From contig NZ_JAIGNJ010000001.1 of NCBI RefSeq assembly GCF_019711415.1, forward strand, positions 365,001 through 429,000: a stretch of DNA of 64,000 bases, given 5' to 3'. The DNA comes from Qipengyuania vesicularis (GTDB lineage: Bacteria; Pseudomonadota; Alphaproteobacteria; Sphingomonadales; Sphingomonadaceae). A model generated the notes under the pieces. It ran no database searches. It saw only the letters and a program-made list of their open reading frames with translations, and was not told the origin of the DNA. The position numbers and the translations under genes are program-made. The stretch's first letter is position 1. Each line of letters opens with the position of its first letter. Below are positions 42,409 through 51,900 of this stretch, one piece after another.

Positions 42409-42663
42409 ATGTCTAGCGCGGTGCCAGTCGAATTTCGCAATGAGAGTGCGTTAAGGTTCTCCGACATTTCCAGCGAGGAATGGCGTGAGTATCATTTTGA
42501 GTCTGGGACGGTGGTTAGAATTCTAAACCCCCTCCGCCTTAACGTGAGTGCAAGCGGTGGCCATCGAATCTTCGATGCAAATGGGGAGTCACACTACATT
42601 CCGTCAGGATGGATACATCTCAAGTGGCAAGCGAAGCCCAATGCGCCACATTTTGTAAGATAG
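42409..42663 (+). CDS. 84-aa protein of unknown function in the island
   Basis: A small cytoplasmic protein starting SSAVPVEFRNESALRFSDIS, predicted mostly beta (TVVRILNPLRLNVSASGGHRI, then ESHYIPSGWIHLKWQA). It has no signal peptide or membrane helix. GGAG lies 4 bases before the ATG at 42409. Its stop is 18 bp before the 363-aa membrane-anchored protein, so they are probably one transcript, divergent from the DruA-like gene (141 bp between starts). I recognise no family; it may be an adaptor or sensor (inference). Confidence 0.65.
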   Translation: MSSAVPVEFRNESALRFSDISSEEWREYHFESGTVVRILNPLRLNVSASGGHRIFDANGESHYIPSGWIHLKWQAKPNAPHFVR

Positions 42664-42681
42664 ACATCAGGGGCACTTTAT

Positions 42682-43773
42682 TTGATCGTTCTGCTTTCTT
42701 CGGCACCACCGAACAGACCACGTTACTCTGATGACATCATTCGCGTCTTGGCTCAGCCTTTAGGCGGACAGATGCAATTCCGATATGATCGGCGTTGGAT
42801 GACCGATGAGCTTTGGGGGCGGATCGATCATGAGGGTCTCGCGGGTGAGTGGGGGGTTGCCTGCTTTCTTGCCCAGAATCCTCGGAGTGACCCGGACCAA
42901 GCAACGCCAGTAATCATCCCGCTCCGGTATGTGAGGACTATCCGAGCAGAGAAAATTGGCTCGTCCTGCTTGATCGTCTTTGAAGCCGGTCAATTCGCTG
43001 CAAATCTGACCGATTCCGACGTGCGTTCGCATGCTGCTCCTAGCGATCAAGCGAGCCTACCTGGTGTGGCTGCAAGAGATGATACGAAATACGCCTTTCA
43101 AGCGTGTCTGGCGCGCCCTCGAATATCGACAGACCTAGATTTGCGTGCCTTTGAGATAATTGTTGAACGGCTCAGCGATTGTTCCCCATTCGATAGCGAT
43201 GACACTGTCTTTTATGTGTTGTTTCGAGTCTCCAGAAAGCCAGCCCGGAGCTGGTTCGGCACGTGGCCTAAGGCGGAGAAGGTGGCGAGCGCCTCCTTTG
43301 GCGCCTTCGCGTTATCAAGCGGCCTCAACTATGAGTTTGAGGTCTATACCCTCAGCAATGCATCGGGCAGCTCATCGACGTCCGCGCCGGAAATCTCGCT
43401 GCAGATACTTCCGTTCGGGGATGATCTCAATTTCATCAGCTCCACCGAGAACACGATTGACTCACGATATGACGTAAAACGCTTTGTTTGCAGCTCAGAG
43501 CATTCGTTGGTTGGCCGCGTGAGCAGTTGCAATCTAGCCCTAGCTGGTCCGTCAGGCGTGCGAGCACGAGACATCACTGTCCCAATCATTCTCTCCAGGA
43601 ATGTTCTACTCGGCTGGACAAAATGGGCATTCTTAACGGCGGGTACGGCCCTCGCGGCTATCTCCGCGCTCATAGCGTCAGAGAAGGACTCTCCAGAGGC
43701 TATCATATCGATCGTTATCGGCGCGGCTCTCGCTGCTATCGCTGCTCTATTCCCGTCCATCAAAAAGTACTGA
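42682..43773 (+). CDS. 363-aa protein with two C-terminal membrane helices, function unknown
   Basis: No family recognised. Residues 1-300 are soluble and mixed alpha/beta (PRYSDDIIRVLAQPLGGQMQ, then RWMTDELWGRIDHEGLAGEW, later FVCSSEHSLVGRVSSCNLAL). The last 50 residues hold two hydrophobic helices (about 315-333, WAFLTAGTALAAISALIAS, and about 340-360, IISIVIGAALAAIAALFPSI) ending in KKY. A large cytoplasmic domain tied to the membrane by a helical hairpin is an effector-like layout in defence systems (inference). The start is a TTG at 42682 after AGGGG; the next in-frame ATG is at 42771. Codon use is unlike the chromosome around it. Confidence 0.7.
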   Translation: MIVLLSSAPPNRPRYSDDIIRVLAQPLGGQMQFRYDRRWMTDELWGRIDHEGLAGEWGVACFLAQNPRSDPDQATPVIIPLRYVRTIRAEKIGSSCLIVFEAGQFAANLTDSDVRSHAAPSDQASLPGVAARDDTKYAFQACLARPRISTDLDLRAFEIIVERLSDCSPFDSDDTVFYVLFRVSRKPARSWFGTWPKAEKVASASFGAFALSSGLNYEFEVYTLSNASGSSSTSAPEISLQILPFGDDLNFISSTENTIDSRYDVKRFVCSSEHSLVGRVSSCNLALAGPSGVRARDITVPIILSRNVLLGWTKWAFLTAGTALAAISALIASEKDSPEAIISIVIGAALAAIAALFPSIKKY

Positions 43774-43900
43774 ACGCTAACTTGTCATGCCGCTGACGAA
43801 CCGTTCAGAACCATCAGTCTAGGGGCGGGAGATCCAAAGTCTGCTACCCTTGGGATATTTAAGATACTGAAATATGGAAACAAAATCGCTTCGAATTCGA

Positions 43901-43923
43901 GTTCCCCCAAAAGTTCCCCCAAA
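43901..43923 (+). repeat. Tandem GTTCCCCCAAAA repeats, right end of the island
   Basis: Two adjacent units (GTTCCCCCAAAA, GTTCCCCCAAA), same sequence and orientation as at 41224-41246. The remaining non-coding DNA between the 363-aa gene and the attR copy holds nothing else that I recognise. Confidence 0.7.
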
Positions 43924-43980
43924 CTGAAATCGTGCAGAGATTGTGTCTGCATTTCAGTCCCTTAGGGCAGCAGATTAGGG

Positions 43981-44040
43981 GACTGTAAATCTGCCCGCGC
44001 AAGCGTACGCCGGTTCGAATCCAGCCCTGTCCACCACCCG
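43981..44040 (+). repeat. attR-like direct repeat (tRNA-Tyr 3' fragment)
   Basis: Matches 41071-41130 in 59 of 60 bases. Immediately upstream GGCAGCAGA also matches the tRNA, but an 8-bp insertion (TTAGGGGA) separates it from CTGTAAAT, so this copy cannot form a tRNA. Confidence 0.88.
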
Positions 44041-44110
44041 GCTCCTTCCGACATGAATGTTTCCGGTCGCTGGCAATCCTGGCAGCTTGGACCTATGATC
44101 GAGGCATGAA

Positions 44111-44140
44111 CGGTCACCCCTGCGGACAGGATGGTGACCG
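44111..44140 (+). promoter_or_regulatory. Perfect 8-bp inverted repeat upstream of the CadC-like gene
   Basis: CGGTCACC and GGTGACCG with a 14-base spacer, ending 21 bp before the ATG at 44162. It could be an operator for autoregulation or a leader hairpin. Confidence 0.5.
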
Positions 44141-44161
44141 CCTTCTTCAGCTTCGGGTTTC

Positions 44162-45733
44162 ATGACTAAGTTTACTTTCCTGGATTTCGACTTCGATAGC
44201 CTGTCGAACGAATTGCGCCGCGAAAACCAGCCGGTTCCGCTTCGACGCAAGGCATCACTCCTGCTGCGCGTATTCGTGAACAATCCCGGCCGGATCGTCA
44301 GCAAGGAGGTGATGGTCGAGGAGGTCTGGAACGGGCGGGTGGTCTCGGATGACGCCATCTACTCCCAGATCATGGCGCTTCGCCGGTTGCTCGATCAGCC
44401 AGGGGGCGGGCCATCGGTCATCACGACTGTTCACGGCCAGGGTTTCCGCTTCATGCCAAGCGTTACACGCCTGGCAAGTGCAGAATTGCGCGCTCAGGAT
44501 TTATCGCTTCAAGCAGCGGCCGAAACCGCTGAGATCGATGGCCCGCCGATCGTCGCGGTACTGCCTCTAAAGTGGCTGGGGCCTACCAGCGAACGCTCGA
44601 ACCTCGCGCTGGCAATCCCCGACGAGATCATCACGGGGCTGCAGAAGACACGCTACATCAGGATCATTGATCGCGGTTCGGCCTTCCGGTTCCTCTCGCA
44701 CGATGCGGCAAGCCATGAATTGCGCGAACGGCTTGCTGCCGACTACGCCCTGTCAGGTTCTCTCGAAGTGTGGGACGATAGGTGCAGCATCTCGATGGAA
44801 CTCGCAGACCTGCGCAGCGGGCGAGTAGTCTGGACCGACCGGTTCGAAGGGTCGGTCGCGGAAATCCACGCGGTCCGCGCCGAGGCGGTTCGGGGCGTGC
44901 TCCAGAACATCGACACGGTGGTACCCGAGAACGAAGCGCGGCGCGCGAGCAAGATTGCCGAAGACCAGCTATCGGCCTGGGAGCTCTACCATTTGGGACG
45001 GTCGAATGTTTTTGCAGTGACCAACAAGGACCTGCGCACGGGGCTCAGCCGGTTCGAAAGAGCTATGCAGCTGGATCCCGAATTCGCGCGCGCGCAGGCA
45101 GGCATCACCTTCTGCCTGTGGTCGATATCGATGGTCAATCTGGGAGACGATGACCGTCCCGGCCTCATCCGGAAGATGGAAGAAGCGACGCGGCACGCCC
45201 TGCGCCTCGACCCGAATGACCCGTTCGTGGCCGTAGCAACCGGGCGGGCGATGAGCGCATTGGGACATACCGACACCTCGATGGAACTCCTTACGCGCTC
45301 GGTGAAGATTGCACCGGCGAGCGCTTTTGCACACCTCTCGCTTGCATCAGTGCAAGCTCAGATCGGCCTTTTCGAAGAGGCGCTGGACCATTCGCAACTG
45401 GCGCTCGAGTTGAGCCCGCTCGATCCGAACTATCACCATATCTGCGCGTTAAGGTCGCTTTCGATGCTCGGGTTGGGTCGTTTCGAGGAAGCGGCAACTT
45501 GGGGAAGGCGCGGGATCGCGTTCGATAGTGCGCCGATCGCCCTGCTTGCAATAACGCTGACGAGCATGGTGAAGAGCGGGAACGATGAAGGGCTACAGAA
45601 GATAGTCGAGGAAATCGCGAGGGAGTATCCAGGCCTCACGCGCGAAGGGCTGAAAGAGCGTTTCCCGATCGCACGTCCGGATATGCTCGAGCTGATGACC
45701 GGCGCCTTTGAGAGGCAGGGACTCCTGTCCTGA
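44162..45733 (+). CDS. CadC-like regulator: winged helix + TolB-like + TPR
   Basis: A 523-aa soluble protein. Residues 1-100 form an OmpR/CadC-type winged helix (RRKASLLLRVFVNNPGRIVS, then SDDAIYSQIMALRRLLDQPG, ending TVHGQGFRFM). Residues about 125-260 are a TolB-like segment (IVAVLPLKWLGPTSERSN, DYALSGSLEVWDDRCSISME). The rest is TPR-like (RFERAMQLDPEFARAQAGIT, HALRLDPNDPFVAVATGRAM). No membrane helix separates the modules, unlike CadC. It lies 244 bp upstream of the giant RTX gene on the same strand and is a candidate regulator of it. It shares the TolB-TPR architecture with the TIR protein at 4520-6427. Confidence 0.87.
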   Translation: MTKFTFLDFDFDSLSNELRRENQPVPLRRKASLLLRVFVNNPGRIVSKEVMVEEVWNGRVVSDDAIYSQIMALRRLLDQPGGGPSVITTVHGQGFRFMPSVTRLASAELRAQDLSLQAAAETAEIDGPPIVAVLPLKWLGPTSERSNLALAIPDEIITGLQKTRYIRIIDRGSAFRFLSHDAASHELRERLAADYALSGSLEVWDDRCSISMELADLRSGRVVWTDRFEGSVAEIHAVRAEAVRGVLQNIDTVVPENEARRASKIAEDQLSAWELYHLGRSNVFAVTNKDLRTGLSRFERAMQLDPEFARAQAGITFCLWSISMVNLGDDDRPGLIRKMEEATRHALRLDPNDPFVAVATGRAMSALGHTDTSMELLTRSVKIAPASAFAHLSLASVQAQIGLFEEALDHSQLALELSPLDPNYHHICALRSLSMLGLGRFEEAATWGRRGIAFDSAPIALLAITLTSMVKSGNDEGLQKIVEEIAREYPGLTREGLKERFPIARPDMLELMTGAFERQGLLS

Positions 45734-45806
45734 GAGATTGCCAGAAGCTCGGAGCGCTTGACGAGAATCCAGAAATTTTCCGGATTTGGTTCACCTTTCG
45801 AAAAAC

Positions 45807-45847
45807 CGATCCCGCTAATCCGAAATCCTGATTGCGGATCGGGATCG
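45807..45847 (+). promoter_or_regulatory. Strong hairpin in the leader of the giant RTX gene
   Basis: CGATCCCG pairs with CGGGATCG and, inside, ATCCG pairs with CGGAT: 13 base pairs interrupted by a 3-base bulge, with a 12-base loop. It begins 74 bp after the CadC-like stop. No T-run follows, so a regulatory or stability role is as likely as termination. Confidence 0.6.
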
Positions 45848-45875
45848 CTGGAACGGACAAGCTGTTGGGGGTTCA

Positions 45876-45902
45876 CCGGGCAGGGCATTCGCCTCTGCCC
45901 GG
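45876..45902 (+). promoter_or_regulatory. Second hairpin in the leader of the giant RTX gene
   Basis: CCGGGCAG and CTGCCCGG, a perfect 8-bp stem with an 11-base loop, 75 bp before the RTX start codon. Confidence 0.55.
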
Positions 45903-45977
45903 CGTCACAAACACGCATGGAAGCCGGCAGGTCCCCTTCTTCTCCGCACGGGATGGAACAGGGACGGAAGCAAGACC

Positions 45978-48900
45978 ATGGCTGTGGCACGAAATTTTGA
46001 CGAAACGGACATTACCAACGAGTACGTCCGCACGCTCATCTACGGCACATACTACACGGGGACAATCAGCTTCTATCTGTCGGATGACGACACTGCCCTC
46101 GATGACTATGGCAATCCCACTGTAGGCGGCTGGGCAGCTAACAATTCCGACGACATGTTCCGACACGCGATAAACGCGTGGAGCGCGGTTGCCGATATTA
46201 CTTTCCAGGAAGTGACGGACCCGGCCGACGATCCGACGTGGACCGAGTATCTCGTGTCGGGCCAGAACTATGGTTACGGTGCCTATCATTGGACGCCGAA
46301 CAACAATGGCGACGGCGGCGCATACAACTCTTATTACGTAAACGCCTCGACCAACGTCGAGGGCGGCTACGGCCTCTACACCTTCCTGCACGAAATCGGC
46401 CACGCCCTCGGCCTCAACCACACTTTCGAGACCGATGGAGACGGCCCCTTCGCAGGTGTCGACGGTCAGAACGATGCGGGCGACAATAATCTGGGGTCGG
46501 GCCTCTATTCGGTCATGGCCTATGTCTTCCAGCATCCCGATCTCGACAGCGGAACGACCAGGGCCGGTTATGCCGCAACCCCGATGGCGTTCGACATCGC
46601 GGCGATCCAGGCGATCTACGGTGCGAACATGTCGACTGCTACCGGCGACGATGTCTACTATCTCCCCTCCAGTTCCGGCACTGAAAGCTGGATATGCATC
46701 TGGGATGTCAGCGGGACTGACGAGCTCAGCGCAGCCCTGTGCGATGGCGGCGTAACCCTCGATCTTCGCGCTGCGACCCTGCTCAACGAAGAGGGCGGTG
46801 GCGGCTGGGCGAGCTACCAGGATGGCAGCAGCGGCGCCGGTATCGTCTATGGCGGCTATACCATCGCAAATGGCGTCGTAATCGAGAATGCTACCGGCAG
46901 TTCCTATGCCGACAGCATTACGGGCAATGACGAAGACAACGTCCTCGATGGCGGCAATGGTGACGACACCATCAACGCCATGGGTGGCAACGACACCATC
47001 GATGGCGGTGCCGGTGCCGACACGATGATCGGCGGCACTGGCGACGACAGGTACTATGTCGACAATGCCGGCGATGTGGTCACCGAGAGTGCCGACGAGG
47101 GCACCGACCGGGTCTATACCTCGCTCGCGACCTATGTCCTGCCCGACAATGTCGAACAGCTCCGGACGACAGGAAACACCGCTGCGCGCGACTTTACCGG
47201 GAATGACCTAGACAACGTCATCGTCGGCTCGAGCTCGGACGACACGCTTCGCGGCGGCCTCGGCAACGATACGCTGAACGGCGATGGCGGATCCGACACA
47301 ATGATCGGCGGCGCCGGCGACGATACCTACCATGTGAATGCTGAGGGCGATGTCGTTACCGAACTGGCCGATGAAGGCACGGACACGGTCATCACGTCGC
47401 TTTCGACCTACACGCTCGGCGACAATGTCGAGAATCTTCAGTCGACCGGCTCCAGAGCACGAACTTTCACGGGCAATGCGCTAGATAACACTATCACAAG
47501 CGGCACCTATTCCGACACGCTGGACGGTGGTGCCGGAAACGATGTGCTCGATGGCGATGGCGGCGATGATACGATGATCGGCGGCGCGGGCGATGACACC
47601 TTCTACGTCGATACCGCGGGCGATGTCGTTACCGAACTGGCCGGCGAAGGCACGGACTCGGTCATCACATCGCTCTTGGCCTACACGCTGGGCGACAATG
47701 TCGAGAACCTGTCAGCCGCCGACAGCACCGGCAGCAGGACATTCACCGGCAATGACCTGGATAACACGATCTCCGGCACCGAGGACGACGACGTTCTCGA
47801 CGGTGGTGCGGGCGACGACGCGCTGGTCGGCGGCCTTGGCGACGACACCTACTACACCGACAGCGAAAACGACGTCGTCACCGAAGAATATGGCGAAGGC
47901 ACCGACACGGTCATCACGACGGCAAGCCGCTACGTTCTTGGCAACAATGTCGAAAACCTGACAGCTGGCAACAACCTCATCGCATACACCCTGGTCGGTA
48001 ATGACCTCGACAACACGATCACTGGCAGCACCAACGATGACACGCTGAACGGCGATGGCGGCGACGACACTATGGTCGGCGGGCAAGGCGATGACTTGTA
48101 TCACGTCAACTCCACCGGCGATGTGGTGACCGAACTGGAAGGGGAAGGCACCGACACTATCACGACCGCGCTGACCAGCTTTTCGCTGCAGGATCACGCC
48201 AACGTAGAGAACCTCACTTCGGTGCACACCAGCCGGAGCAGCGAATTCGAAGGCAACGCGCTCGACAATTTCATCTCGGGCAACGATGCCGACGACATCC
48301 TGCGCGGCCTCGATGGCAATGACATCCTCGACGGCGGCGCGGGTGCCGACCGCATGACCGGCGGGCTTGGCGACGACATCTTCTATGTCGACAATAACGG
48401 CGACACCGTCATCGAAAACGATGGTGAGGGCACCGATGAAGTCATCACCACCCTGACGACCTACACGCTCGTGGACCACGTCGAGAACCTTACCGCCGGC
48501 GATACCGTTTCGGACAATACGCTGACCGGCAACGCTCTCGACAACACCATCACCGGCGGCGATGGCGACGACGAGCTGGACGGCGGTGCGGGCGCGGACA
48601 CGCTGATCGGCGGCCTCGGCCACGACATCTATTACGTCGACAACATCGGCGACGTCGTAATCGAAAACGACGACGAAGGTGTCGACCATGTGATCACCTC
48701 GCTGACGACCTACACGCTCGGCGATAATGTCGATTACCTGACCGCTGGCGACACGGTTTCTGACAACACGCTCACCGGCAACGATCTCGACAACCTCATT
48801 ACCGGTGGTGACCGCAACGACATCATCGATGGTGGCGCGGGGACCGACTTCATGGTCGGCGGACTCGGGGACGATACCTATTACGTCGATGATGCGAGCG

Positions 48901-51900
48901 ACCTTGTCTCGGAAAACTTCGGCGAGGGCTTCGACCGCATCATTGCCTCGCTGGGGACCTATGCGCTGTCCGCCAACACCGAGGCATTGACCATCAATGC
49001 CAGCACTGCGGTGACCGCGACTGGCAATGCGGATGACAACGACATCGTGGTCAACCAGACCGGTTCTTCGGACTCGGTCTACGCCTATGGCCTGGAAGGC
49101 GCGGATACCATCACCATCGATGCCAGCGGCGACAACATCTACGCCTATGGCGGCGACGGCGACGACACGATCACCGTGACGGGGCTCGATGAAATCACCA
49201 TCGACGGCGGCACCGGTGCGGACGTGATGGACGCGACCGCCAGCGTCGGCGCGGAAATCACATTCTATGTCGATGACGAGAACGACACGATCCTGTTCGA
49301 CACGGCGACGGGCGCTTCGGTCTTCCTGACCGCGTCGAACTATGCGCTCGTGGAGGGCGTCGACTATGTCTATCTGGGCGGTTCTGGCGGCCAGACCGTC
49401 GTCGGCAGCGACACCGCGGCCGCATATTTCAATATCAATGCGTTCGACAGCGTGACTGGCGGCGCAGGAGACGACCGCTACTACATCACCGATGCCTCGG
49501 CGATCATCGTGGAAGCCGCAGACGGCGGCTATGACTACGTCCAGATCACCGGCGATATCGACTATACGGTCGCGGACAATATCGAGGAAGCGTACCTCAA
49601 CGGCGTCGGCACGCTGACGGGCAATGACGGCGCGAACATCCTGCGCGCAGACGCAGGCTCGACCATGGTCGGCGGGCTCGGCGATGACAGCTATTACGTC
49701 GTCGGCTCCGTGACCATTACCGAGAATGCCGGTGAAGGTACCGATACGGTCTATGTCCAGAACGACTATACGCTCGGGGCCAACCTCGAAAATATCGTTG
49801 CCGCAGCTGCCTACACCGGCAACCGCCTGATCCTGACGGGCAACGAGCTCGACAACCACTTCAGCTGGGAGACCTCGCAGGAACTGTCCTTCGCCTATGG
49901 CGGCGAAGGCAACGATACTTTCGATGCCTCGAATTTCGATGCGGACAGCTTTGTCGAACTCAACGGCGAGGATGGCGACGATATCATGATCGGCGGCGCG
50001 GGCTGGAACCAGTTCTTCGATGGCGCCGGAGCCGACACAATAATCGGCGGCTCGGGCACCAACCTGTTCTTCCTGTCCGATAATCTCAACACGATCACCA
50101 TCGACGAAAGCGGCTACAACGAGCTGACCCTCCTTACAGGGGTCACCCATTACGAGCTGCAGAACACCTACGACGAAGTCTGGATCCAGGATGAGGATGC
50201 CCATGTCATCGGATCGGATGGCGACGACAATTTTGTTTTTCTGAATGACAACCAGATCGTCGAAGGCGGTGCGGGTAACGACACTTACCATGTGTCAGAC
50301 GCGAATGTGACGGTTATCGAAACTGCCGATGGCGGCGATGCCGACTATGTCTGGACCAGCATGACCTCGTACGTCCTGCCCGATTTTGTCGAGGATGGTT
50401 ATTCCTCGGTCAGGAATTCGACCATCACCGGCAACGATCTCGATAACATACTCGAGATTTCATATTCCAGCTCAGCTTACGGCCTTGCCGGCGACGATTT
50501 CTTCATCACCAACTACGGGTCGGGTTCGGACGACACGATCGATGGCGGCGAGGGCAATGACACCATGTCCTATGCCGGCGCCTTTTCGGCGGTAACCGTT
50601 TCGCTCGCCCTGCAGGGCTCGGTGCAGGACACCGGTTCGGCTGGCATGGACACGCTTGTGAGCATCGAGAACCTGATCGGCGGCGACTATGACGACACGC
50701 TGACCGGCGACGACAACGCCAATTTCCTCGATGGCGGCGCAGGCGACGATACACTGGCAGGCGGCCTCGGCGATGACGTCTATTACGTTGAAGGATCGAG
50801 CGACACCGTTGTCGAGAATGCAGGCGAAGGGACCGATACCGTCTACGTACGAGGCGGCTATCACGCCATGTCGGACAATGTCGAAAATGCTGTCGGGGCT
50901 GATGAATACGACGGTTATGTGAGCATTGACGGCAACGAACTGGACAACTCGATGACTTTGTCGGGTCACCATTCGATCGCCTACATGGACGGAGGTGCGG
51001 GCAACGACACCCTCGACGGCTCCAACATCGAGGACGGCGGCGACGCCTATTTCAATGGCGGGGCCGGCGACGATATTCTTATCGGCGGGAGCGGCAACAA
51101 CGAGCTCGATGGAGGCGAAGGTGCCGACACGCTCTATGGCGGCCTGGGCGAAAACTACTTCTACGTGGACAGCAATGACGATGTCGTCGTCCTGATGGAC
51201 GGTGCAGAAGAGAACAACCTGGAAGTCACCGCTGCGTATTACGAAGTACAGGCGAGCTTCGATACGATTTCGACGCAAGCCACAGCCCAGCACATCATCG
51301 GCTCCGATAGCGATGACTACTTCAACGCCTTTGGAACAGATCACACCCTCGAAGGCGGAGCTGGAAACGACACATATGTCGTCTGGAGCGATACGACGAC
51401 GATCGTCGAGGCGGCGGATGGCGGCGATAGCGATACGGTGCAGGTCCGCTTCTCGGGCTATGTCTTGCCGGAATACGTCGAGAACGGCGAAGCCTTGGGT
51501 TCCGGAAACGGGATGACAGGCAACTCGCTCGATAACGATATCTATCTCTTCAGCGGCGGTTCGGCTTACGGCATGGATGGCGACGACACGCTTCACGGGT
51601 TCTCAGGCAATTACGACCTCTATGGCGGAACCGGCGACGACACGCTGCTTGCCAACACCGGCGACAATACGCTGGACGGCGGCGAAGACACTGACACGGC
51701 GAGCTACGAGAATGCCATTTCGGGTGTCGTCGTCTCGCTCGCGCTTCAGGGCGCCGCGCAAATCACCGGCTCAGGCAGCGATATGCTGATCGATATCGAG
51801 AACCTGACCGGCTCCGACTATGCCGACACGCTGACGGGTGACGATAACGCCAATGTGCTGAGCGGCGGTTTGAGCGGCGATGCGCTGAATGGCGAAGGCG

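Larger units (their letters stand above)
41071..44040. mobile_element. Small genomic island bounded by a duplicated tRNA-Tyr 3' end
   Basis: The 60 bp at 41071-41130 recur at 43981-44040 with one mismatch (T41101 versus C44011), exactly 2910 bp apart. This is the signature of site-specific integration at a tRNA 3' end. The interior is visibly less GC-rich and uses more A/T-ending codons than the flanks. It carries three genes: DruA-like (minus strand), an 84-aa protein, and a 363-aa protein with C-terminal membrane helices. No integrase, excisionase or transposase is present, so it is either mobilised in trans or a deletion remnant. GTTCCCCCAAAA repeats lie near both ends. Confidence 0.85.

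Noticed and set aside
42682-43773. Treating the 363-aa island protein as a secreted or autotransported protein
   Set aside because: There is no N-terminal signal peptide; the hydrophobic helices are at the C-terminus, which fits a membrane-tethered cytoplasmic protein better.
47712-50291. 859-codon open frame antisense to the giant RTX gene
   Set aside because: It mirrors the Asp/Gly repeats (as Val/Ile-rich strings) and has no independent family pattern or ribosome-binding site.
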